Positions 31,815-43,730 of a stretch of 64,000 nucleotides of DNA are shown here, piece after piece. The translations under genes and the position numbers were made by a program. Every line of letters begins with the position of its first letter. The stretch's first letter is position 1. This stretch comes from Polyangiaceae bacterium (lineage in GTDB: Bacteria; Myxococcota_A; Polyangia; Polyangiales; Polyangiaceae): the NCBI GenBank assembly GCA_025937835.1, contig JAICQO010000008.1:1-64000 (forward strand), written 5' to 3'. Under the pieces are notes generated by a model. That model saw only the letters and a list, made by a program, of their open reading frames with translations, was not told the DNA's origin and did not search any database.

Positions 31815-32831
31815 TCACTCCTCGGGCGGCACGTAACCTTCGTAGACCCAGCGTTGCTGTCCGGCTCGCTCGCGATCGAAGGCGCCGACCTGCCAGAGCG
31901 TGACGCCCGCGATCAGCGCGGCGCCCGCGCCGGCGATCGCGTAGCCGGCCCAGCGCGGAATTCCTCCCGCGACGGGCCGTGGCTTGTCTCGGGCTCTCGG
32001 CGCAAGCGGTGCGGCCGCGTACCAGGCGCCGCAGCTCGAGCGACGGCACAGGGCGATCTCGGGGCGCCCTTGCTTGATGCGCAGCACTGCCCAGGCCGGG
32101 CAACTCACCTCGCTCGGCGGTGCGGGGCGCGTCTCGCCGTCGCGCGTTCCGCCGAGGTCCGAAGAGCTGCACGCGAGCACGCGCGTGGCGTCGAGCTCGA
32201 GCACCGGCTCTGCCGCGGTAACCGAAACCCAGCCCGCCCAGATCAACTCGCCGTCGCGCAGCACTCGGAGCTGGTGCTCACCGGCGCGCACGTCCCCGGG
32301 AAACGCTCGTTCGACGCCGTCCCATTCCAGCCGATCGCGCCGCAGCGGGCCGCGGATCTCGAGCCGGAACGCCGGTAAATCGGGCGTGAGTGAGGCGGGA
32401 TCCTGGCCGAAGGTCGCCGCGCGCTCCGGCTCCAGCGCTCGCGCGCGCTTTCGCAGCTCCATCGAGTCCGCGGCGCGCGTCCGCTCGGCGAGCGAGGCGC
32501 CGAGCTCGTGGCGCTCGGCCATCAGCCAAGCGGCCTGAGGAAGCTCGGGGTGCGCGCGGAGCAGGCGTTCCACTTCACTAAGTGCTCTCTGGGCCTCGTC
32601 TTCGGCCAGCGCGGCGCCGTCGGTGCGAGCACGCTCGAGCAGGCGTTCGATTTCGGCGACGAGCTCGCTCGAGTAGTCGGGAAATGTCAGTGGGGCTGCG
32701 CCCTTCGGCACCGCGACGAAACGTGCCGACCAGCGTGCCTCGATTCGCGCGAGCTCGCTGCGAGGTACGACCTCCACCGCAAGAGTGCCGGGCGCGTGAC
32801 CGAGGATGAGCAGAGGAACCGCGGGATTCAC
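31815..32831 (-). CDS. hypothetical protein with C-terminal membrane anchor
   Basis: A 338-aa protein from GTG 32831. The middle is helical and Glu/Arg-rich (about 50-140). A beta-rich segment follows (FRLEIRGPLRRDRLEWDGVE, VRAGEHQLRVLRDGELIWAG), resembling a PEGA-like sandwich. A membrane helix near the C terminus (WAGYAIAGAGAALIAGVTLW) leaves a short tail. Similar proteins occur beside myxobacterial kinases, but none is adjacent here. Function unknown. It is divergent from the MglA-like GTPase. Confidence 0.75.
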   Translation of the reverse strand: MNPAVPLLILGHAPGTLAVEVVPRSELARIEARWSARFVAVPKGAAPLTFPDYSSELVAEIERLLERARTDGAALAEDEAQRALSEVERLLRAHPELPQAAWLMAERHELGASLAERTRAADSMELRKRARALEPERAATFGQDPASLTPDLPAFRLEIRGPLRRDRLEWDGVERAFPGDVRAGEHQLRVLRDGELIWAGWVSVTAAEPVLELDATRVLACSSSDLGGTRDGETRPAPPSEVSCPAWAVLRIKQGRPEIALCRRSSCGAWYAAAPLAPRARDKPRPVAGGIPRWAGYAIAGAGAALIAGVTLWQVGAFDRERAGQQRWVYEGYVPPEE

Positions 32832-32920
32832 AGGCTGGCAGGCGTGATAGAGTGAGGAACCGTCGGGGCGACCATTAAGCGTGGCGCTCGTCGAACCGTT
32901 CGCCCGACGTCGAGGCTATC

Positions 32921-33652
32921 TTGCAGCTGGATTTCGTCAATCGCGAGCTCACCGTCAAGCTCGTCTATTACGGACCGGCGCTCAGCGGCAAGACCACCAA
33001 CCTGCTCGCGCTGCATCAAGCAGCCCAGCCGGGTGCCAGTGGTCGATTGATGACGCTCGAGACCCGGGACGATCGCACCCTTTTCTTCGACCTCCTACCG
33101 CTCCGCTTCAAGGGGCACGGCGGCCTGTCCGTGCGGCTCAAGGTGTTCACGGTGCCAGGGCAGGTGATCCACGCGGCCACCCGGCGCCTGGTGGTGCAGG
33201 GCGCGGACGGCATCGCCTTCATCGCCGATTCGCGCGTCACGGAGACCGACCACAACACCGAGTCGTTTCTGGACTTGAAGCACAACCTCAAGGAGCACGG
33301 CCTCGAGCTCCAGGAGATGCCGCTGATCATCCAGTTCAACAAGCGCGACATGCCGGGCGTGCGCAGCGACGCTGAGCTGGCAGAGCTCGCCTCGCGCGGT
33401 CGCGAGCCGGTGTACCTCGCCGTCGCGACCAGCGGCATGGGCGTCGTCGAGAGCTTCGTGGGTCTCCTGCACCTGACGATGGGCTCGCTGAACGCCACCC
33501 ACGACCTCGAGAAGAAGTTCGGCTTCGATCTGCGCGGCCTGCTCTCGGAGGTGACCGAGAAGCTCGGCCGCGGCCGCGACGTGCCGGCGATCCTGGGCGC
33601 TTGCGTCGGCGGCGCGCTCGACGTGCTGGTGCCGGAGGCGGCAGAGCCATGA
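32921..33652 (+). CDS. MglA-like small GTPase
   Basis: A 243-aa protein with the Ras-like bacterial MglA fold. G1 is YYGPALSGKTTN (18-26), the G3 position reads FTVPGQV (about 76-82) in place of DxxG as in MglA, and G4 is QFNKRD (138-143). Compared with MglA (about 195 aa) it has a C-terminal extension of about 45 residues (FGFDLRGLLSEVTEKLGRGR and on). The start is TTG 32921; an in-frame stop at 32876 rules out a much longer N terminus. It overlaps the histidine kinase gene by ATGA. MglB-type GAP genes are not in the window. Confidence 0.88.
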   Translation: MQLDFVNRELTVKLVYYGPALSGKTTNLLALHQAAQPGASGRLMTLETRDDRTLFFDLLPLRFKGHGGLSVRLKVFTVPGQVIHAATRRLVVQGADGIAFIADSRVTETDHNTESFLDLKHNLKEHGLELQEMPLIIQFNKRDMPGVRSDAELAELASRGREPVYLAVATSGMGVVESFVGLLHLTMGSLNATHDLEKKFGFDLRGLLSEVTEKLGRGRDVPAILGACVGGALDVLVPEAAEP

Positions 33653-35070
33653 CCGCCGCGGCCGGACCCGGGTTGATCGACGAGCTCGTGCTCGGCTCGA
33701 CGCTGAAGCTCGAGGAGCTGATCGATCGCAAGGCGCTCGCGGAGCTCATGGAGAGCGTCCGCGACCTGTTCCGCGTGCCGGTCCGGCTGTATTCCGAAGA
33801 GGGCCGGCTGCTCGCGGACGCGGGGGCCGAAAATCAGCTGTACGCGCAGCTTTCGGAGTCGCGCCCGTTACGGGTCGCCCTCGAAGAAATCGTGCAGCGC
33901 GTGAAGAACCTGGCCCCCGGCCCGGACGGCATCGCGCGGATGAGCTGCATCACGGGCGCTCGCTACTGCGTGGCGCGCGTCGAATACGACGGGCACTCGA
34001 TGGGGCGTTTCATCCTCGGCCCCTACGCGCTGCCCGGAGGCACGCCGGACGTCGCGGCGCTCGCGGCGCTCGAGCCCGAGCTGGATGCCCCGCGCACGAC
34101 GGAGCTGTTCGGAAAACTCCCGGCGGTGACCGACGAGCTCGCGACGCAGATCGGCGCGCACCTGTCGCGGATGCTCGATCTGGTGCTGTTCAGCGAGCAC
34201 CGGGCCCTGCTGACGAGCCAAATGCACCTCGCCAGCGTGCGCGAGAGCTTTCGCGAGCTCGAGGACAAGAGCAAGAAGCTCGAGTCGGCTTACACGAAGC
34301 TCACCGAGCTCGATCGGCTGAAGAGCAACTTCCTCGCGACCATGTCGCACGAGCTGCGGACTCCGCTGACCTCGATCATCGGTTACAGCGAGATGCTGGT
34401 CGAGGGCCTGGCCGGCGAGCTCAGCGCCGAGCAGCGCGACTTCGTGCAGACGATCCGCGAGAAGGGCGAGCAATTGCTGCTGTTGATCAAGGGGCTGCTC
34501 GATCTGTCGAAGCTCGAGAGCGGCACGATGTCGCTCCGCAAGGATCACGTCGAAGCCGCCAAGATCGTGAAGGACGTGATCAGCACGGTCCAACCGCACG
34601 CCTTGAAGAAGGACGTGCGGCTGATCCAGTCGGTGGATCCGGGGCTGCCGCGCGTGTTCGCCGACGGCGAACGGCTCGGTCAGGTGCTGCTTAATTTGGC
34701 AGAAAATGCCGTCAAATTCACGCCGCCCGGCGGCACCGTGTCCCTGGAAGCCAAGCTCGTGCGCATGGATCCGGAGCCGCTCGGTACGCAACACGGCATG
34801 GTTTTGCTCGCCACCAAGCGCAGCGGCGTCGAGTTCCGCGTCGCAGACACCGGCATCGGCATCCCCGAGAACGAGCGCGCGCGCGTGTTCGACGCGTTCT
34901 ACCAGGTGGATGGGAGCTCGACTCGCGAACAGGGCGGGACCGGCCTCGGTCTGTCGATCGTCAAACGCCTGGTCGAAGCCCACGACGGCAACGTCTCGAT
35001 CGAGAGCAATCAGCCCGCGGGCACGGTGTTCGTGGTGCGGCTGCCGCTCCGGCATACCTCGCTCGGGTGA
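33649..35070 (+). CDS. histidine kinase with N-terminal PocR-like sensor domain
   Basis: A 473-aa protein without membrane segments, so cytoplasmic. Residues about 30-180 resemble the PocR ligand-binding sensory domain (VRLYSEEGRLLADAG, RMSCITGARYCVARV, GRFILGPYALPG). A coiled coil (about 195-225) leads to HisKA with phospho-acceptor His234 in FLATMSHELRTPLTSIIGYS, and HATPase_c with NLAENAVKFT, VADTGIGIPE and GGTGLGLSIVKRL. PocR domains in other proteins bind small metabolites. Its ATG overlaps the GTPase stop and its stop overlaps the thiL start, so three unlike genes are translationally coupled. No response regulator is adjacent. Confidence 0.9.
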   Translation: MTAAAGPGLIDELVLGSTLKLEELIDRKALAELMESVRDLFRVPVRLYSEEGRLLADAGAENQLYAQLSESRPLRVALEEIVQRVKNLAPGPDGIARMSCITGARYCVARVEYDGHSMGRFILGPYALPGGTPDVAALAALEPELDAPRTTELFGKLPAVTDELATQIGAHLSRMLDLVLFSEHRALLTSQMHLASVRESFRELEDKSKKLESAYTKLTELDRLKSNFLATMSHELRTPLTSIIGYSEMLVEGLAGELSAEQRDFVQTIREKGEQLLLLIKGLLDLSKLESGTMSLRKDHVEAAKIVKDVISTVQPHALKKDVRLIQSVDPGLPRVFADGERLGQVLLNLAENAVKFTPPGGTVSLEAKLVRMDPEPLGTQHGMVLLATKRSGVEFRVADTGIGIPENERARVFDAFYQVDGSSTREQGGTGLGLSIVKRLVEAHDGNVSIESNQPAGTVFVVRLPLRHTSLG

Positions 35071-36041
35071 GCCGCGTGGCGAGGCGCACGGGTTCGGCAG
35101 GCTCCGAGTGGGAGCGCATCGCGTTGATCGCGCGTTTGCTCGCGCCGAAGCGGCGTAGCCGGGACGTAGTGGTCGGAATCGGGGACGACGCGGCGGTCTT
35201 GCGCGCGAGCGGGCTTTTGGTGTGGACGGTGGACAGCGCCGTCGAGGGGGTGCACTTCGACCTCGACTGGCTCGCGCCGGAGGATGTGGGCTACCGCGCG
35301 ACTCAGGCCGCGGTCAGCGATCTGGCCGCGATGGGCGCGCGGCCGCTCGGCGCGCTCTCGAACCTGTGCTTACCGAAGCGCTTCCCGAAGCGCGACCTCG
35401 AGCGGCTCCTGCGCGGACAGGCGGAGGCGGCACGCGAGCTCGGGTGCCCGATCATCGGCGGCAACCTGGCGGGCTCGAGCGAGCTCTCGATCACGACCAC
35501 TGCGCTCGGCTCGACGCGCGCGCCGCTCTTGCGCAGCGGGGCTCGCGCTGGTGACGAGCTGTGGTTGCTCGGCGACGTGGGGCTCGCTCGCGCGGGGTTG
35601 CTCGCGTTCCAGGAGGGCGCTTCGCGAAAGCGGGCGCTGGCTGCTGCGGTCCGCGCCTTCGCCAGGCCGAGGGCGCACCTGCGCGAAGGGCTGTCACTGG
35701 TCGGCCGCGCGCACGCAGCGCTCGACGTCTCGGACGGGGTCGCTGGCGACGCGGCGCACGTTGCCGAGGCGAGCGGAGTTGCGGTGGTGATCTCGGAGGA
35801 GCGCCTTCGCAAGGCACTACCGCGCGCGCTCGCGACGGCGGCCGCCGAGCTCGACCGGGATCCGCTCGAGCTCGGGCTGTTCGGTGGCGACGACTACGCG
35901 CTGCTCGCCACGGGCCCGGAGCGCAGGCGCCCGCGCGGAGCGAAGGTCATAGGCCGCGTCGAGGCGGGCCGCGGAGTCTCCCTCGAAACGCGCGAAGGAC
36001 GCCGCGCGCTCGGCGGCGGTTTCGACCACTTCGCGCGCTAG
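35067..36041 (+). CDS. thiL: thiamine-monophosphate kinase
   Basis: A 324-aa protein with the AIR-synthase fold. VVVGIGDDAAVL, VDSAVEGVHFDLDWL, RATQAAVSDLAAMGARPLGA, GGNLAGSSELSITTTALG and ALDVSDGVAGDAAHVA match ThiL metal and ATP sites. It converts thiamine phosphate to thiamine diphosphate. GTG 35067 overlaps the histidine kinase stop (GTGA). It lies 14 bases from a convergent lipoprotein gene. Confidence 0.95.
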   Translation: MSRVARRTGSAGSEWERIALIARLLAPKRRSRDVVVGIGDDAAVLRASGLLVWTVDSAVEGVHFDLDWLAPEDVGYRATQAAVSDLAAMGARPLGALSNLCLPKRFPKRDLERLLRGQAEAARELGCPIIGGNLAGSSELSITTTALGSTRAPLLRSGARAGDELWLLGDVGLARAGLLAFQEGASRKRALAAAVRAFARPRAHLREGLSLVGRAHAALDVSDGVAGDAAHVAEASGVAVVISEERLRKALPRALATAAAELDRDPLELGLFGGDDYALLATGPERRRPRGAKVIGRVEAGRGVSLETREGRRALGGGFDHFAR

Positions 36042-36055
36042 CGCCTCCGGGGAGC

Positions 36056-36463
36056 TTACTTACAGGCCGTGGGAAGGCCGACGCCGCGGAGCATGGTCAT
36101 CAGTCCGCTCACCTGCGCGCCCGCGTCGCACGCGGCGGCCGCCTGCAGCATGTACGTCTTGTTCGGTTCGGGCGCGTTCGCCGCGTTCTGGCGCAGCGCC
36201 GAGCAGCACTTCTTGATCGACGAGCCCGAGCCCGTGCCTTTCGCGGCCGTGGCGCTCGCAGAGGCCGACGGGACCGGCTCGGGTTCCGGCTCGAGCTGGA
36301 TCGGCTCCGGCGTGGCGACCGGCGCAGCGACCACGGGGGCCGTGGCCGAAGGCAGGGGCGGCGGCGGCTCGTCCTTCTTGCAACCCGTGGCGGCACCGAG
36401 CGCCGGCACCAACAAACACACGAGCAGGGGGGCGAGCACTTGAGCTTTCTTCGTCGGCTTCAT
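36056..36463 (-). CDS. small lipoprotein, unknown function
   Basis: A 135-aa protein from ATG 36463. A signal peptide ends in a lipobox (GAATGCKKD). An Ala/Pro/Glu linker with PEPIQLEPEPEPVPSA follows. A conserved-looking C-terminal domain has KKCCSALRQNAANAP, AAAACDAG and GLPTACK, with five cysteines. Function unknown. Transcribed toward thiL. Confidence 0.75.
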   Translation of the reverse strand: MKPTKKAQVLAPLLVCLLVPALGAATGCKKDEPPPPLPSATAPVVAAPVATPEPIQLEPEPEPVPSASASATAAKGTGSGSSIKKCCSALRQNAANAPEPNKTYMLQAAAACDAGAQVSGLMTMLRGVGLPTACK

Positions 36464-36679
36464 GGGATTACTCCGAGCGCGGGTTCTTGCCCGCCACCGG
36501 CTCTTTAATAGCCGGCCTGGTTTGGCGGGTAAAGTTCGCGAATCCACAGGGACAGAACGACGGGCGCCGTTCGGCCGGGGTAAACCGGTCGCGCGGTCGC
36601 CCGTCGCGGATTACCAAGCTAACGTTCGCGCCCCAAGCGTTCTTACGTCGGCGTGGGCCTGGATTCGACGGGCGTGGGC

Positions 36680-39922
<3,243 letters not shown>

Positions 39923-40201
39923 CGTTCGTCTCTCCTTCGCCGGGTCTGGGACCGCCTCAAAACACCCAATGAAAACGGGGGAATCGCGACGCGAAAGCCC
40001 ACCCTGCCCGGACGCGCCGGTGGGCGCCCAGGTCGGTGGTGGTGGGCTCGTGTCGCAGGTTCGGGCGGGGGAGCTACCCCGCGATTTGACCCTGCTTCCG
40101 AGGTGTCAGTCTGTTCAGCACTCTACGAAGGCCCGCGCTCGAAACTCGAAAAATACTGGCACTGCGCGCAGGCCCTGCTCAAAACGGGAATGGCCGTTCT
40201 A
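39923..40201 (-). other. nrdJ leader region
   Basis: About 280 bases between the NrdR-like boxes and the nrdJ start. On the minus strand AGCCCACC and GGTGGGCT can pair across a loop of about 40 bases. No protein-coding frame is convincing. I could not match a cobalamin riboswitch. Confidence 0.4.
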
Positions 40202-40248
40202 CCCCAAGACCTTGGGGATCAACAACATAAAACCACAACAGGTTGTGT
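40202..40248. promoter_or_regulatory. tandem NrdR-type boxes and nrdJ promoter
   Basis: CCACAACAGGTTGTGT (40233-40248) matches the NrdR box consensus ACACWATATNTWGTGT at 13 of 16 positions. The perfect palindrome CCCCAAGACCTTGGGG (40202-40217) matches at 10 of 16. Their starts are 31 bp apart, about three helical turns, the spacing known for paired NrdR boxes. On the minus strand CTCGAC (40252-40247), 17 bases and TATGTT (40229-40224) could be the promoter, with one box in its spacer. Confidence 0.6.
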
Positions 40249-40612
40249 CGAGCCCCGAAAACGCCTGAGCAAGATCGCGGTAACTGCTTGTCAGTGCTGA
40301 ACTTTCGAACCGCTGAACACAAGCAGCCCACTTCTTGTCCACGGGCTTCTTCCGAGGTTCTCAGGAACATGCTCACAGAGCGGCTACGTGGCCGGGCCCG
40401 GTTCGGGTGATGACACTGAAATTGCGACGCGGCGCGACCGCGACGGGCGGCGTCACGACGAGCGGCGGTGCGACGCCCGGCGGAAGCTCCGCCGTCAGCG
40501 AGTGGCGGTGCCGCAACGACGGCAACAAGACCGCCACCTACGAGCTCGACGGGCCTGCGTGAAGCCGGCGAGCCCGTCGCCGACCGCCTCGAATCGCTGC
40601 GGCTGATTCGGC
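40249..40612. other. intergenic region between nrdJ promoter and M16 gene end
   Basis: About 360 bases with no convincing gene. A short rightward frame (40410-40562, 50 aa, Gly/Thr-rich) has no supporting motif or ribosome site. CGGCGGAAGCTCCGCCG (about 40479-40495) can fold into a short hairpin. Confidence 0.4.
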
Positions 40613-42139
40613 CTATTTCTTGGGGTAGCTGCGCTTCAAGCTGAAGCCGTGCTCCGGGTCCAGCACGACGACCGGGCCGAACTCCGCGAGCTCGGGCCCG
40701 AGCACCGCGGCGTCGCCCGCGACCGCGATCACCGGCGTTGCTCGGTAGTGGCTGGCAGCGGCGCTGACGGCGCCGGCCTCGAGCTCGCGCAAGTCCTTGC
40801 GGTAGTCGTCGTAATAGTCATCGGGCAGGCCGTTCACCCACAACGAGGCCGTGAGATCAGCGACGCTGCCGACGGTCTCGAGCCGGAACACGAAGCTGTC
40901 GGCGAGGAACCGGGTCGCCGAGTCCAACTCTGCCTGGGAGGGGGGAGAGGTGCCGATCTTCTCGAGGTGCTCGAGCAGGGCGCGCACGGCTTCGGTGGCC
41001 TTCGGGGTCTGTGTCGCGGCGTTGAGCACCAGCGCCGTGGGGCCGACCGCGACCTCGGAGACCGAAGAGCCCGTGCCGTAGGCGAGTGAGCGCTTCTCGC
41101 GCACGTCGAGGAACAGCCGACCCGAGACGCCGCCACCGAGCACCTGGTTTGCCGCCGAGAGCGCAGCCCATTCGGGGCTCTTGCGCTCGACGCCGAGCAG
41201 CCCGACGAAAACCTGGCTCTGGGCGCTGCCGGGGCGATCGGCCAGGTAAATCTGACGCGAGCTCGGCGCGAGCGGACGGGTGAACGAGGGGGGCGGTGGT
41301 GCTTCGCCCTTCCAGCCGCCGAACACCTTGGCGGCCCCGCGTTGCACGCGATCGGGCGTGACGTCCCCGACCACGACCAGGCTGGCGTTGTTCGGGACGA
41401 AGTGCGCCTTGTGCCAGGCCCTGCAGTCGGCGAGCGTGAGCTTCGCGATGTCCCCCGGCTCGGCGTCGTAGCGCGAGTACGGGTGTACCGCCGTCGGCAG
41501 ATCATAGAGCTCGCGGTAGAGCAGCATGGCCGCGGCCCAGCTGGCGCTGCCGCGCGCGGCGCTCCTCAGCCGGTCGGTCTCGCGCGCCTTGAGCTTCGCG
41601 AACTCGGCGTCGAGCAGCGTGGGCGTGAGCGCCACCATCCCCAGGATCTCGAGAGCCGCCTCGAAATCTTCGCTGGTGACGCCCAGTGAGATCCGCGTCG
41701 AGTCGCGATCCGTGCGCACTTCGATGGATGTGCCGAGCGCTTCGGCGCGCTCCACGAGCTTCTTCGGCGAGAGGCCGCCGGCGCCGCCGTCCTTGAGCAG
41801 ATCGCCGGTCACCGCGGCGAGGCCCGGTTTTTCACCGTCGGTGGCGGTGCCCGAGCGCACCACCAGCGTCAGCTGGGCGATCGCGTGCACGTGACGCTCG
41901 ACGACGCGCAGATCGAGGCCGTTCTGTAGCGCCTGGTGAGCGATGGTCGGGAACGGCGCGGCGGGAGCCACGCCCGGCGCAGGCGGCTCGAGCAGCGCGG
42001 GCGGCTCGGGCGGCGGCGGCGCGCTGGGATGCGACGCCCCGGCGGCCGAAGGAGCGACGGGCGGCGCGGGCTGCTGGCAAGACAGGCAGATGGCGAGCGC
42101 ACACACGCTCGAGAGGCTGGAAAGGAAGGAACGGTTCAT
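40613..42139 (-). CDS. M16-family peptidase-like lipoprotein lacking the zinc motif
   Basis: A 508-aa protein from ATG 42139. Lipobox AICLSCQ, then a Pro/Ala linker. The M16 fold is recognisable (NGLDLRVVERHVHAIAQLTL, AHFVPNNASLVVVGDVTPDR, GGGVSGRLFLDVREKRSLAY), including the R-x-x-x-Y pair of the substrate-binding half. The HxxEH zinc motif is absent; its place reads GLAAVTGDLL. It is therefore probably the non-catalytic partner of the M16 gene upstream, whose stop it overlaps (ATGA, 42136-42139). Confidence 0.9.
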   Translation of the reverse strand: MNRSFLSSLSSVCALAICLSCQQPAPPVAPSAAGASHPSAPPPPEPPALLEPPAPGVAPAAPFPTIAHQALQNGLDLRVVERHVHAIAQLTLVVRSGTATDGEKPGLAAVTGDLLKDGGAGGLSPKKLVERAEALGTSIEVRTDRDSTRISLGVTSEDFEAALEILGMVALTPTLLDAEFAKLKARETDRLRSAARGSASWAAAMLLYRELYDLPTAVHPYSRYDAEPGDIAKLTLADCRAWHKAHFVPNNASLVVVGDVTPDRVQRGAAKVFGGWKGEAPPPPSFTRPLAPSSRQIYLADRPGSAQSQVFVGLLGVERKSPEWAALSAANQVLGGGVSGRLFLDVREKRSLAYGTGSSVSEVAVGPTALVLNAATQTPKATEAVRALLEHLEKIGTSPPSQAELDSATRFLADSFVFRLETVGSVADLTASLWVNGLPDDYYDDYRKDLRELEAGAVSAAASHYRATPVIAVAGDAAVLGPELAEFGPVVVLDPEHGFSLKRSYPKK

Positions 42140-43638
42140 GGTTTGACTCCTGCGCTCGGCGGCGCAGCGACCCCCGGACGGACCTCGACCGCCACGCGGC
42201 GCTCGGGGATCAAGTATTCGGCAGCGGCACGCTGCACGTCTCTCGGGGTGACGGCGAGATACGCCGTCAGGTCGCGGACCACGGTCCGCGCGTCGCCGAA
42301 GAACACCTCGTATTCGCCGAGCCGGGTCGCGCGCGCGCGGTTCGACTGCAGCTCGAACACGAAATGGTTCTTGATCCGCGCCTTGATTCGCTCGAGCTCT
42401 TTTTCGTCGGGCGGCGTGGTGCGAAGCCTCTTGAGCTCGGCCTCGAGCAACCGCTCGACCTCTTCGAGCTTGCCCTTGTCGCTCAAGGCGCCGAACAGGC
42501 CGAACAGATCCGGGCCGCGGTGATCGTTGGTCCACGCGCCCACCCGCTGCAACAGCCCGCGGTCGCGCACGAGCTTCTGGTACAGGCGCGAGCTCTCGCC
42601 ATCGGCGAGCAACAACGCGGCCACCTCGAGCGCGGCGTGCCCGGGGGCGATGCGCGGCGGGATGCGGTATCCCCAGTAGATCCCGGGCGTCTTCACGTTG
42701 AGGTCTTCGACGACCTCGCGCTTCGCGGTCACGAGCGGGCTCTTGGACGCGGGCGCTGCGCCCGGCTCCGGGGACGGCGCCGGAAACGCAGGTGGCTCCC
42801 GCCGCTCGGCTCCGCCGAAGTACTTACGCGTCAACTCGACGGCGGCATCGACGTCGAAGTCGCCGGAGATCGTGAGCACGGCGTTGTTCGGCCCGTAGTG
42901 CGCGGCGAAGAAGGTCTGAACCCACTCGAGCTTGGCGGCGTCGAGGTCCTGCATGCTGCCGATGGTCGGGTGTGCGTAGGGGGCGTAGTCCTGGAAGGCC
43001 AGCTCCTGGAGGCGCAGCCGGCTCTTGCCGTAGGGCGCGTTGTTCACCCGCATGCGGTACTCCTCTTTGACCACGGCCCGCTGATTCTCGAGGTTTTCGG
43101 CCGTGACGCTCAGCCAGCGCATGCGATCCGCCTCGAGGAACAGCGCGAGCTCGAGCTCGCTCGAGGGCAGGGACTCGAAGTAGTTGGTGCGGTCGGCGGA
43201 GGTGGTGCCGTTGAGCGTGCCGCCTCGCTCTGAGATCAAGGTGAAGTGCTGCCCGCGCTTCACGTTTTTACTGCCCTGGAACATCATGTGCTCGAACAGG
43301 TGCGCGAAGCCGCTCTGACCGGGGGCCTCGTTGCGCGCGCCGACGTCGTAGGTGACGCTGACGGCGATCGTCGGCGAGCTCGCGTCCGGGTTCAGCACCA
43401 CGCGTAGCCCGTTGTCGAGAGTCACGCGCTGGAGCGAGAGCGCGAGCCGCGTGAGCGAGGCGACGGCCGGGTCCTTCGGAGGATCCGCAGGACCGGCAGG
43501 GCCGGCCGCCGCGGCGCCCGGCGCAGCAGGCTGCGCCCACGCGTCCGCCGCGAACGACATCACCGACAACGGAGAGCCGAGCGCGCACGCGGCAACGAGT
43601 GCCGTGCGCCGAACCGAAAGCAGCTTTTTCGAGCTCAT
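42136..43638 (-). CDS. M16-family zinc metallopeptidase, exported
   Basis: A 500-aa protein from ATG 43638; the frame opens further upstream at 43671 but SSKKLLSVRRTALVAACALG makes a better signal peptide start. Cleavage probably follows AADAWA. The inverted zinc motif GFAHLFEHMMFQGS is intact, with the downstream glutamate in EEYRMRV. Likely periplasmic or surface peptidase that works with the inactive partner encoded next, as in mitochondrial processing peptidase-like pairs. Confidence 0.92.
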   Translation of the reverse strand: MSSKKLLSVRRTALVAACALGSPLSVMSFAADAWAQPAAPGAAAAGPAGPADPPKDPAVASLTRLALSLQRVTLDNGLRVVLNPDASSPTIAVSVTYDVGARNEAPGQSGFAHLFEHMMFQGSKNVKRGQHFTLISERGGTLNGTTSADRTNYFESLPSSELELALFLEADRMRWLSVTAENLENQRAVVKEEYRMRVNNAPYGKSRLRLQELAFQDYAPYAHPTIGSMQDLDAAKLEWVQTFFAAHYGPNNAVLTISGDFDVDAAVELTRKYFGGAERREPPAFPAPSPEPGAAPASKSPLVTAKREVVEDLNVKTPGIYWGYRIPPRIAPGHAALEVAALLLADGESSRLYQKLVRDRGLLQRVGAWTNDHRGPDLFGLFGALSDKGKLEEVERLLEAELKRLRTTPPDEKELERIKARIKNHFVFELQSNRARATRLGEYEVFFGDARTVVRDLTAYLAVTPRDVQRAAAEYLIPERRVAVEVRPGVAAPPSAGVKP

Positions 43639-43730
43639 TTCCAGGTAACGCGAGCTCTTAACACGGATCACGCGCGACGTTTACTACCGGTGGGAGCGCG
43701 ATTGAGTTAGCTTTGCGATTGGTTCAGAAG

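Noticed and set aside
39923-40201. Cobalamin riboswitch in the nrdJ leader
   Set aside because: A few short stretches look like parts of the B12 element, but the B12 box and the core helices do not line up. A riboswitch that shuts off the B12-dependent enzyme when B12 is present would also make little sense. An Infernal search with the cobalamin model would settle it.
40410-40562. Small rightward gene of 50 aa
   Set aside because: Gly/Thr-rich, no ribosome site, no motif and no coupled neighbour.
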